Assembly: GCA_029717555.1 (NCBI GenBank)
Contig: JAMDHS010000013.1
Coordinates: 124,001-188,000 of the forward strand
Source of the DNA: Peribolospora baueri
Taxonomy: Eukaryota > Basidiomycota > Peribolosporomycetes > Peribolosporales > Peribolosporaceae
Direction of reading: 5' to 3'
DNA length: 64,000 nt
Numbering within the stretch: position 1 is the first letter of the stretch; every line of letters begins with the position of its first letter. Shown here in pieces: positions 1-9,907 of this stretch. The notes under the pieces are model-generated. The model was given only the letters and a program-made list of their open reading frames with translations, was not told the DNA's origin and searched no databases. The position numbers and the translations under genes were made by a program.

Positions 1-1604
1 ACCCTCGTCCTCAGTCTCCTCGACTATGCCGAGGCCCCCGTGTCGTCCGCGCTCAAGGCACGCGTTTTGCAAGCATGTCGCTCTAATCTGGTGACCATGG
101 ACGAAATCTGTGACCTTAACTTTGCCCTCGGCGAAGAGTTTGCGCGTGCCGTGACGAGTTTCATGGGCGGGAGAGGCTTGGTCGGAGGCAAGGACGTGGA
201 CTTGGTCGCCAGTCACGGACAGACGCTCTGGCATATCCCGCTACCAGAAGACGGAGGCAGGAAGTCAACATTGCAGATGGCTGTCAGTAGCCTTGGCTGG
301 TAGCTGTTTCTTTTCTAAAATCATACTCATCCAATCCCTCTTTCGTTCTTGACCGTACCCCCCCTCGTGCTCGTCTCGCCTCAGGAATCGGCCATTATCG
401 CGCACAGGACGGGTATCACCACTACTTCCGACTTTCGTGTGGGCGACGTCGCTGCCGGCCGGCAAGGCGCTCCACTCATTGCTTTCCTTGACGCCGCTGT
501 CCTTGTACACCCTACTCGACTCGTAGCCTCTCAGAACCTCGGAGGAATCGGAAATGTAAGCAATACTGCGTTTCAAAGGTGGAGACAGTATGCTAGCAGT
601 CTTTCCTTGATGTGTACACTCCGTACTGACTGACGCTCGACTCATTCCCCCCTGTTCCTTGTCCAGGTCGCCGTCATCTTCCCAGAATCGGAAGGCGGCG
701 TCGATCGATGTTTTGAATTTGACACGGGTCCAGGTAATATCCTAATAGACGCGGCCGTACGTATCGTCACGGACGGGAAGATGGAATATGACAAGGATGG
801 CGAGCTCGGATCCAAGGGCACGGTGGATCAGGAGACAGTCGACGAGGTGTTGAGCCACCCGTATTTCACCAAGCCCTTGCCGAAGACGACAGGTGAGTTA
901 GCCATCCGTCCGACCCGATTCGTTCTCTCTTTTTCTTCTGCGCTCGTGGTCTCCATGCTGACGGGTCTATTGCGCTCATTTCAATCACCTGCGTCTCGCG
1001 ACTCGCGATATGCAGGCCGTGAAGTGTTCGGAGACGAACTTGCCGCTTCTCTGGTCGCCCGTCTCCGCAAGAAGGGCCTCACAGACGAGTCCATCATTGC
1101 CACCTTGTCGCGCATCACCGCCGAATCCCTCGTTCTCGCCTACAAGCGCTACCTTCCACCCGGACGCACTATCGACGACCTCTACATGTGCGGCGGAGGC
1201 GCGTTCAATCCCAACATTGTGAAGTATTTGAGGGAGCAGATGCCGGGGACGAAAATCAGCATGCTGGATGACGTCGGCGTGCCGGTGAGTGCATCCGTCG
1301 CCCTCTTATCGTCGCTTCAAGCCTCGATTTTGACCACGCTCTTCTCCCATCCTCGCTTCAGGCCGCCGCGAAAGAAGCCATTTCGTTCGCTCTCCTCGGA
1401 CGCGAATGCGTCGCTGGCAGGGGCGTCATTGTCCCCGACCACGTCGAAACGCGCGACATGGGCGTTCTCGGCAAGATCACTCCCGGAAAGAACTTTGTCG
1501 ATGTGATGACCAAGGTCCTGTCTCGGCGGGACACGGGAGGCGTGAAGGAAGGGCCAGAGCTGGCATATGCGAAGAGGATTGTCGTGAAGCCCTTTTCGAA
1601 CTGA
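1..1604 (+). CDS. Anhydro-N-acetylmuramic acid kinase (AnmK family), 5' end outside window
   Basis: In bacteria this family phosphorylates 1,6-anhydro-MurNAc while opening the anhydro ring, recycling peptidoglycan sugar. Five exons are seen (1-282, 385-555, 667-892, 1016-1284, 1362-1604) and give about 396 residues to a TGA stop. Family motifs occur in order: [33 protein letters not shown]-like [32 protein letters not shown] (holding the catalytic-type Asp), a [11 protein letters not shown] stretch, CGGGAFNP, and a C-terminal [11 protein letters not shown] segment. Only roughly the first 30 residues, including the expected GTSMDG phosphate loop, lie upstream of the window. All visible exons are open and phases match, so the gene looks intact. 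Fungi lack peptidoglycan, so the fungal substrate is uncertain; environmental muropeptide sugar or another anhydro-sugar is possible. The family call is strong; the role is inferred. Confidence 0.9.
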
Positions 1605-1819
1605 TCGGCAGCCACATGGAATCTCAGGGAGAGGATGGTAGAATCGCTCTAATGCCCTCGCTAGAAAAGCGCTTGCAATGGCATGTCTCGCACCGTGACA
1701 TGACCTCCGTGACAACGTCAATTCGAAACGAGCAGGAAAAGCCTCTTATCACGCCTCGCAACTGGGAGCGTGCGAGTCTACAGTGCCTCTACGGTAGAGA
1801 CCGACAAATAGACACGACG

Positions 1820-2551
1820 TTATCCACGTCTATCTGACGTCCAAACGTCCACTACATGTCGAGCGCGGGCCGTGAGAGGCGAATGGAGTTTGAGAAATAA
1901 AAATTCCGTCGGGTCACGTTGAGACTGGTAAGATGTGGTTCGGTTAGCCACTTCAAAAGTGGTCAAGGTTATGGACCGACGGCTCCCACGTTTGTGCCAC
2001 AGGTTCCTCTCCCTCTTCTGTCGCACGGGGAACGTTTGGCGAGGAGTTGATTCAAGCCAGCGTTCGCAGAGCTGGATCGTGTCCTTTTCGACGTCATAGT
2101 CGAGCACCCAGGCCGGGTGGAGGAGTATCGAGATAGCCCGGGGATCGATGGGCTTGCTCCACTCGAGCTTGTGCCACGCCTCGCGGTTCTTCACGCCCAG
2201 CGCTTGCGTCTCCGTTGCGCGCCCTGGAACAAGGCGTAGCCCCGTGGACGACGGGACAGGGTAATGGGTGCGGGAGGGAAGGAGACGAGAAGGATGGACA
2301 AAGACGGGGGAGTTAGTCCTCGAGAGGACGTGGGATCCGATCGTCGACTCTTCCTCCAAACTTCGGGGCACTTCCGCCTCGCTTGGGGACTCTGATGCCA
2401 CTAACCATACCTGATCTTCTCAGACGCCCGGACGGCAGCTCAAATGTTGTCTTTGCCAGCCAGAGCGAGTGTTGTGGCGATGCAGACGGCGTCCTCGATC
2501 GCCTGGGAGGCGCCTTGGATAGACGTCGGCAGAAAGGGATGTGCTGCGTCC
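1820..2551 (-). pseudogene. C-terminal relic of a FAD-dependent monooxygenase
   Basis: On the minus strand, after a good acceptor (gtctgcag), the reading begins DAAHPFLPTSIQGASQAIED, the conserved FAD-binding segment of salicylate-hydroxylase-type monooxygenases. It continues AVCIATTLALAGKDNI, then an in-frame TGA, then AAVRASEKIRY in the same frame. A second intron (gttagt...ttccag, about 2220-2385) leads into a typical C-terminal tail with REAWHKLEWSKP and HPAWVLDYDVEKDT, ending at a TAA at 1820. Nothing upstream on the minus strand (2552 to about 3700) resembles the missing two thirds of the enzyme: there is no GxGxxG dinucleotide fold and no substrate domain. The piece is therefore read as a truncated relic with one internal stop. 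A sequencing error could explain the stop but not the missing N-terminus. It lies tail to tail with the AnmK gene. Confidence 0.7.
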
Positions 2552-3375
2552 CTGCAGACGGCATAGCCAAAGCGAATAAGGGAGGGAGGGCGGTTGAAAG
2601 AGGCATCTCTCTTCGGGCCCTCCGTTGATTGCCATGCCCACCGGAAAGACAGACAGACACATTATCAGATTATTTCCGTTATGACGGCCGACAACCCTCC
2701 AGTTTATTATTGCTCGTCCCTTCCCCGGCTCCTTATTCGCTCTGTGGGGCCCCGCAGTCCGCCGGTCCGGACGAACACGAACCTCACGACCTCCTACTGC
2801 GCTGCGCTTCTTCGCTCACTTTCTTCTTTTTTCCACCACGACCGCCCTAGACCAGGTTACGAACCGCGCTACTCGCTCCTCGACCTTGCCCCTTGCCCCA
2901 CTTCCGCCTGCATCCCATCTTTCTATTCCTCTGTTCACGCCTCGCTCTCCCTTTCTCCTTCCATACCCCAGATGGAACGCTCCCCGTATCTGGCAGGCAG
3001 GTCCGACTGGCGAACGCAGCGCAGTGGCCGGACCGAGGTGCGGTTCTACGCCCAGAACGCCCCCGCGACCTGCGCCTCCAGGTCTTCCTTCTCTTCCTTC
3101 TCTTGACGTCGTTCCGAAAACCCATTTTGGGCGTCTTCAAACCTCGTTAGTCTCGCAGTTCACTCACCCAAAGGACAGGCGCACGCATATAACCGAGCTC
3201 GGGCTCTGTCCAGGTCGCACCCGGCTTCTTCATACTCAACTTGCTTGTCCCTCGACCCGACTCTGTGTCGACCTTACCTCTTCACCTCGCACGTCCACCG
3301 CCGTCCATCCCCAGCATCCCCCCAGGTTTAAGCGGTCAGGTGGCCAAGCCAAGGCGCACAAAGGGTCTGTCCAAG
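2552..3375. other. Intergenic, pyrimidine-rich, no supported gene
   Basis: This 824-bp stretch separates the monooxygenase relic from the MFS gene. The plus strand is rich in C and T. Frames stay open for up to about 170 codons, but none has recognisable motifs, and the protein-like readings are dominated by Ser, Pro and Arg, as expected by chance in such DNA. It probably holds the promoter of the MFS gene and may overlie the deleted 5' part of the monooxygenase. Confidence 0.4.
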
Positions 3376-6035
3376 ATGACTTTAGGCATTCTCGAAGACC
3401 ACCACCTCGAGCACGTCCCAGGTGCGTTCTCCCGCTCGTCCCTTCCCTGCTTTCTGCTCGCCTGGTCCTCCCACTCCGCCCCATCTTCGTCCTTTTCGCC
3501 TATGCTCATTCGTGCCTTTTACCCTCGCTTCCTTCCCCGCTCCAAGGTACCTCCTTGCTCGCTAACCGGCGTTCCACTCTTTCTGAGCGCCTCGAGGATG
3601 CACCCAGCTCTTCCAACCTCAAACACGGTACCGGGCCTTCCTCACACATCGTCCTCCAGCCCCAGCCACAGACGATCCGCAAGATTCGCTCGAATGGCCC
3701 GTCTGGAAGAAAGAGTTGCTCTTCTGGACCCTCATGTTTGCAGCCGGGCTTGTGGGCGCCATCGGGCCGCTCATGGCGCCCGGATATGCATTCGTTGCAA
3801 AGCAGTGGAACGTTAGCGTCGATGCCGTCGCGAGCAGCAACGGCGCCCTCCTCTTGGGCCTCGGTTGCTTCGTGTTCGTCCAAAGCGCATTTGCCGTCAA
3901 GTACGGCAAACGGCCCATCTTCATCTTCTCCATGGCCGTCCTCTTCTTCTGCTCCACCTGGTCCGCCGTCTCCAAGGGCCTTACCTCCTTTATAGCATCG
4001 CGAACGTTCCAGGGCTTTGGCATGGCTGCCTACGAGGCCCTCGTCACGGCCACTATCGGGGACATTTACTTTGTCCACGAGCGTGGAGTGCGCGTCGCCA
4101 TTTGGGGTTTCGCTCTCATCGGAGGAATCAGTGAGTTTGCATCTTTTTTCCCCTTCCTCCAGAAGGAGCCTGTCTCAATGACCGTTTCGACCGGGCTCGT
4201 AGACATCACACCTATCGTGAACGGCTACGTCATCAGCCCTCTAGGCGTGAGTGATGTGGAGAAAGACAAGGGCACGCTTCCCAACATCACGAGCATGCGG
4301 GGCGTAACGACAACGCCGTCGTATCGACCCTTTCTCACGGGGGCGGGAACGATAAGCCGACGAGCGGTAACGGGCAGCAAAGAAAACCAAAGACTTTTGT
4401 CGAGGAGCTCAAGCCGTGGAGTGGATACAAGGCCCCGGTGAGCCTGTGGAGGACGGCGCTTCGGCCTGAATAAAGACCAGGGAACGGAGGCTCGACCAAG
4501 CGCCCAGTAGGACGGAACCGCCACCGTCTGATACGCTGACGACCTTTCGTGACGCCCGCAGCCTTCCCGTTTTTGCTCAGCCCGGCCGTCCTATGGGCGG
4601 TCCTAGCTTGTCAGTGCGCCCCCCCCCCGTGCGACTTTATTTTAAGGATTAATTTTTTCCTCCTCTCCCTCTCGTTTCCAAATGAGCTGACTGCCTCACC
4701 ACCCACAATATTCCACCCGGTTAACTGACTTTGCGGACAATAGACGGTTTGACTACCGCCTGGCTCGTCATCGCCAGCGTACTCACCTCGGTCGTCTTCG
4801 GCGGGCCGCCGTACTTCTTTACCACTTCCCAAGTGGGCCTAGTTTCCATCGGTGCGAATTTCCTTGCCATCACAGCTCGACTTTTATGCTGGCCTTTGCC
4901 CACGAGCAAGTTTCGTGGGAGAAAAACCAGGCTAACTCGGCGTGTATATTCTTTGATCGTTCGTCATCTGTCATTTGTCTATCGACCGGGCCGACAGGCC
5001 CACTCATCGCTTCCATCATCGGCGCCTTCGTATCTGGCCCTCTATGCGATTGTAAGTTCCTCACTCACCTTCGCTTCCCCTCGCAGATGTCTCGATGTCG
5101 GCTTGTCTCCGTTCTTTTGTCCTCCTGTGAACCTCGCGCCGATTCTTTGTGTCGGCGGTTGACAGACGTTGGCGTGTGGTTCGCCAAGCGAAATAACGGC
5201 GTCTTCGAGCCCGAATCGCGCCTCCTGCTCTTGATCTTCATGCTCCTCTTCGAAGTGTTTGGCTACATGAGTCTCCCCCTGAGATCTGCACTCTTCCCCT
5301 TTCTCGTGCTTCATCCTCGCCACCTTCTCTTCTCTTCACCCGCCTTCCACTTGCTGGCTCCTTTTGCCGCCTCAAATGACAACGCTGACACCAAGGTTCC
5401 GATCTCGACGCGCTGCCGGGATTTGTAGATGGGCTGAGCGTTGATGCAGGGATCGGGCCAACGTTGGATCGGCCCGGTGGTCATGTATAACTTTATCAAC
5501 TTCGGACAAGGCGTCGGCAGCACGGCCATCGTCACATACCTCATCGACGTACACCGTAAGAACGCTCCAGAGCGGTCTGTCGTCCCTGCCTTCCTCCTCT
5601 TTCCCTCCTCCTTCTTTTCCTTCTTTCCGCCTGTCCTGCCTGTCGGTGTTGACCCTCTTTTTCGCTTTCCACACGACGGTGACGACGGCGGAATAGCTTT
5701 GCCATCTTCAATTTCGTCAAAAACATTATCACCTACGGCTTCACGCGTTTTGTCAACTCGTGGGTCGAGACACACGGCGTGCGCAACAGCTTTGCCACCT
5801 TGTCTGGCATTGTCGCCGTCTTTATCCTTCCTTCCCTTCCCATGGTACGTTCTCTTCCCGTTTCGCCCTTTTCGAACCGAGGGGAAGAAGCCGGCCTCTC
5901 GTTCCATCGGTTGATGGCCAAAGTAGACCGATTGACTTTGTCTCTGTCGTTTTTGCTGCCATTGGACAGTACATCTTCGGGAAGCGGAGCAGGTCTTTCG
6001 TGGCCCGGCATCCGCGTTTGTTCATGAACGATTAA
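3376..6035 (+). pseudogene. MFS transporter (DHA1-like fungal family), probably inactivated
   Basis: The start MTLGILEDHHLEHVPG is typical of one fungal drug:H+ antiporter-like MFS group. Further exons encode EWPVWKKELLFWTLMFAAGL (TM1), the loop after TM2 (KYGKRPIF), TM4-5, a cytoplasmic loop with TLPNITS and VEELKPWSGY, then PAVLWAVLAYGLTTAW, NNGVFEPESRL, DVHRKNAPE and a C-terminus YIFGKRSRSFVARHP ending at 6035. Four defects are visible. About 60 residues including TM6 are missing after SPLG (about 4245). A one-base frame change is needed at a G run near 4340. The exon ending in WRTALRP (about 4466) has no GT donor before the next exon at about 4570. A second one-base frame change is needed near 5450. 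The last might be avoided by splicing GAA|gtgttt to gatgcag|GGA, at the cost of a membrane segment. Substrate unknown. Assembly or base errors cannot be excluded. Confidence 0.65.
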
Positions 6036-6704
6036 AGGCGCCGTCGAATTTGCGAATGCCCCCAAGTCGGCCGGCCCCGTGCGGCATCTTCGAGGCTTGT
6101 CCAAGCGACGTCGCCTTTCCGAGGCGCATCTACCCAATTCAATTGCACTAAACGCCAACGCCTCCCTTGCTTTCGCTTCGGAACCGACGGTCGTCCCCCC
6201 CGTGTGCTTCTCTCTTTCTTCGGTCAGGATGGGGCTGTCAACAGCCCTGGCTTCTCTTTCTCTTCTCATATCTCTCGTCGCTCCTGAGACAAAACCCGTA
6301 ACTTTACAGTTAGGTTTTGGTCGCCGCTCACTATTTCCCACTCCCACAGCAGCTTCGGCGTTCCATCACGAGCATGCATGTGATCATGTCCTTGAAGCAA
6401 CGGATCCTCTTCGAGTCTCTCTTTGTACACGGTCGATGGTCGGCCGTTTGGCGACGCTTTGTGCCGATCTCTCGGCCGCGCCCTTTGTCGACATGGCGTG
6501 CTTTGCTATCGCCCAGCCCCGAAAGGTGAACTTTTTCTCGATCCACGCTTCTTCAGTCACATAGGCCCTCGTTTCTCTCCGCGACGGCGAACGTGTTCGT
6601 GGAATCGATCCCCTACTACCTCAGCTCAGGCGTCCATACGTTAACCCCCACAAAAAATCAGTTGGGCGAGGGCGCCCGCGACGCGACCGAGAGAAACGAA
6701 GACT
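6036..6704. other. Intergenic with exon-like fragments, no assigned gene
   Basis: This 669-bp stretch lies between the MFS gene and the convergent end of TRL1. One plus-strand segment looks like a last exon: after the acceptor cttcttcag (ends about 6555), a 55-codon reading contains FVESIPYYLSSGVHTLTP and TERNEDFIGKSP and stops at 6723, overlapping the end of TRL1 by 19 bp. A second segment near 6231 reads GLSTALASLSLLISLVAPET, like the last membrane helix of a transporter. I could not link these into a gene with normal introns or assign a family, so they are noted as possible remnants only. Confidence 0.25.
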
Positions 6705-9598
6705 TCATTGGAAAAAGCCCTTGAGCCTGCTGCTAACCCTCCTGTCTCCCAACGACACCCTCTTCACACCCTCCGTCTTTCCCTTCCTGATCCGCTGGAG
6801 CAGCAAGTTGGACTCGTACGGCCGGACGCTCGCATTGGCCGTGCCGACGGTGATGTGTGTCACCGCGTTCGGGTCCAGGTCGAGCGTTTCGGCGGGCTCA
6901 AAATCCCCCACAGCGATCGCCATCACCTGGTCGTCCCACACCAGTTCCTTGAGCGCAAAGCGCACCTCCTCCCCTGGCCCTGGACGCGCCCATAACGCAG
7001 CGTACTTGTCCCACCGCTCCTTGATGCCCTTCTCGCTCTCCTTCTCATGCACCAGGGTGACGTGCGGCCGCTTCGTCACGCGATCCTGGTCGACGAGACT
7101 CTCGAAGAAAGACCCATCGAGGGACGGGTCTTGAGCGAACACGACGGTAAGGAGCTTTTGCACATCCAACTCGACGGCTAGGGCGTAGTAGCGCGGAGGC
7201 TTGACGGCCGACTCCTGTGCCTTCTTGAATACGCTCGGCTTGTACTCCATGGCTTTCGAGATTGCTGCAGAGATTTCCTCGTCTGTGACCTCGCGCAGAT
7301 CGAGAATCGGTGCAAGCCTTTCGATGGCCACGCGAAGGTTCCCTTCGGGAGTACCGTCGACGGCCATGATGATTTCGTCATCATACAGGTCGTCACCTTC
7401 CCCTCCATTGCGGTCGAACGGGTTCACATCCGAGAGGAAACGCCACAGAATAGTCTCGTGCTGCTTTGATTCATCGACACGCAAAGACTGGTGATTGCCT
7501 CCTCGTCTGGTGATCCGATCAGCACAGATGCGGTGGACCGTGTTGAGCGGGCATGAGTCGAGAGACCAGTTGAGCGCAACCAGTCGCACCCGTTCGGGAA
7601 GCTTGGCGACCGCTTCTGCAATCTCTGCGCGGTGTTTAGAGAGGTGGTTGTTTCTGGGCGACAAGAAGTAATAGTCTCCAAGTCAGACAGAAGACCCTTG
7701 TGATCGCTTGGCGAACGTACTTACCTGTCAGCAATGAGCACGTCGTGTGTTTTGAGACCGTCTTGAATATTCTTGAGGAAGTGCGGGGCCGTCTTTTTAG
7801 CCTGGATATTGTCGCTTTGAGTATGTCCAAACCCGAAGAGGTGAACAAGGGCGACGCTCAGTATGGTTTTGCCTGAAGAGAACAACGACGGCGATTAAAT
7901 GATCATCATCAATGGAAACAGCGCCCGGTAGACGTTAAACACTCACCACAGCCTGGCACTGCCACAGGCACGATGCATGTCTTTGTAAACGGCCTCGTGT
8001 CCTTCTGCTCTTCTCTCGTCTTCTCTTCCTTGCCCAGCCTCTTCTTTCCCTTCTCGCTCTCGAGATATCTCAAAAACGCGTCCCGAACCCGAATGATGCC
8101 GTGACCTTTCTCGAAACCTTCGAACAGCTCCGGATGGTCCCGCATCGCATCGTGGGCCCAGCGCACGAAAAGGAACGACTCTGGTCGCCGAGAATGGGGG
8201 CGTGGCAAAGAGGCCTGCCCGGTCGTCTCCAGGACGGCCGTGCCTTTTTTCTTTCCCTTGGTCTCCTTCTCTTGAGCGCTCACTCCTGGGAGCACGACAT
8301 CGTCGTCGTCCAGCGCCCGCCACTTGTCATCGGGTTCACCGGACTTACGCCACGTCGTATACATCTTGCGCGCCAACTCGCGCCACTCGCGATACATCAG
8401 GTACGGCTCGTCGAACTTGACCTTGTAGAACCAGGGCTGGCCAGGAGCGTAGGGGGGCATGCGTACGGTCGACGGCGCGGTGGCGTTGCCTCTTCCGGTA
8501 ATGCCATCCGCTGTGCTTGCGGCGTTCTTGTCTACGGGCATACGCGTGCGTACGACGAAGCCTTCGATGGGTTCGCCCTTATACGTCCCCGTTGTGCCGA
8601 CCATCGACGTGAACTGATCCACTTCAGCTAGCGTGTCCTTCACGACGTAACGTGTGGGAATGAAGCCCCACTCCTTGGCAAAGGCTTCCACTTCGGACAT
8701 CGGTCGCGTCTTAAACGATGCAGTATTGTAATTGAGACCGTGAAGGTATAGACCGGAGCGTTCTGGAGGGTAAGGGAGCACGTGCTCCTCGAACAAGTCG
8801 TCGCAGAGCTGTCGAAGCCAGGTCGCCCCGTTGGTCAACGGCCATAAAAAACAACAATGTGCATACAAAATAGCTGTCTTACCTCTGCCACCGCTGTCAT
8901 GTTGTTTTGGAAGAGCCAAGCTGCAAGCTGGGCCTTTGTCTTGCCAGCGCTAGCGAGATGTTTGTCGAGCCACTCTTCGCCCTTCTGGGCATGACTGTAC
9001 TCGTGGCCCTCCAGGTGACCAAGAGAGTGCTTCGAAGTGACGACAAGGTACGATGGAGTGAGAGCGCCGATGAAGATAATGCACCCGTTTTCCTTAAACG
9101 TGATCTCATAGGGGCCGACTGAGGCTGCTTTGATCGATTCGGGCTGGTAATCGCTCCGTCAGAGTCGCCGAATGCCGTCAGACCACGTCAGACCATCCGC
9201 CTGCCGCTCACCTTGGTCCATGGCATCTCGCCCACATTAAAAAATTTGTCATAGCCTCTAACCAATATCCTCTCCCGCTTTCCACCTTCGAGCTCCTTGA
9301 CCGTAAAGAGACCGCGGGCCAAGCTCGGCAGCTTGTCCTCCTTGCGGTATGCGAACTCGTTCATCTTCCAGCTGACGATAGAGTGCGCTGCACCACTGAC
9401 CGGGTCGGTGACCGTATGCACCGTCGACTTGACCAGAGGCTTGCTCTGGGACCTGTAAGTGTAAAGAGAAGTCAAGAGCTCGGAGGTGGAAGCTGCGTTG
9501 AGAGAGAAAGGGTCCTTGTCGGCCGCCACGGCGGGCGCCGGGCCCGAAGCGGAGTTCGCTATGTGCAGCGCAGCAAATGCAGCTTCCGGCGCGGCCAT
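6705..9598 (-). CDS. TRL1: Trifunctional fungal tRNA ligase Trl1
   Basis: This enzyme heals and seals tRNA halves after intron removal, and in fungi also joins HAC1-type mRNA in the unfolded-protein response. Five exons (9598-9212, 9143-8883, 8808-7947, 7872-7725, 7653-6705) give 868 residues with consistent phases. The N-terminal adenylyltransferase has FNVGEMPWTK and the nucleotidyl-lysine motif KENGC (residues about 145-150). The central polynucleotide kinase has a P-loop, PGCGKT, split by intron 3. The C-terminal 2H cyclic phosphodiesterase has its two histidine motifs, HVTLVH and HITVGT. Length fits the family (about 830-880). All three active sites look intact, so full function is expected. 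It starts divergently from RPS14 with 309 bp between the start codons. Confidence 0.97.
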
Positions 9599-9907
9599 GG
9601 TTTGAGTGCCTTCAAGGCTCTCTATGAGGGAAAACGGGCTAGGAAGATGTCTTGGGAGTCTCTCTGGGCGATGCTGATCGTCGCACGCACATCATTTAAC
9701 ATGGCCGAGCCGTCGACAGGTGATCGGCGCAATCGGCTGCGGTATATTCACGTGACAACATCAACACTTTGGACTAGACGAGCTGTATAGCGCCTGCGGT
9801 AACCCTAACCCGGCTCTCCAGCGTCCGAAGGCCTCGACCGTCTTGCTTCTCGACCCAACTGGTCATCGCCGTCTTTCATCGTCTCAACCTCAAGACCGTC
9901 ATCCAAC
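9599..9907. promoter_or_regulatory. Divergent promoter TRL1 / RPS14
   Basis: A 309-bp spacer between the TRL1 start (minus) and the RPS14 start (plus). It carries a double telomere-type repeat at 9800-9811, about 100 bp before the RPS14 ATG, followed by a pyrimidine-rich leader (tcgcc-gtctttcatcgtctc) typical of fungal ribosomal-protein mRNA starts. No other gene is visible. Confidence 0.6.
9800..9811 (-). promoter_or_regulatory. Telobox (two TTAGGG repeats) in the RPS14 promoter
   Basis: The plus strand reads taaccctaaccc, two perfect telomere-type hexamers. Such teloboxes are known binding sites for TRF/Myb-type factors (Tbf1 in yeasts, Teb1 in S. pombe) at ribosomal-protein or other growth genes. 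Its position about 97 bp before the RPS14 start suits an upstream activating site. Binding is inferred. Confidence 0.55.

Noticed and set aside
3506-4078. Large minus-strand frames opposite the MFS gene, and similar ones opposite POL2 and the acyl-CoA dehydrogenases
   Set aside because: They are antisense shadows of real coding exons produced by GC-rich codon use.
4610-4743. C run in an MFS intron taken as a possible assembly gap
   Set aside because: It lies in an intron with normal donor and acceptor and the flanking frames agree, so it needs no special explanation.
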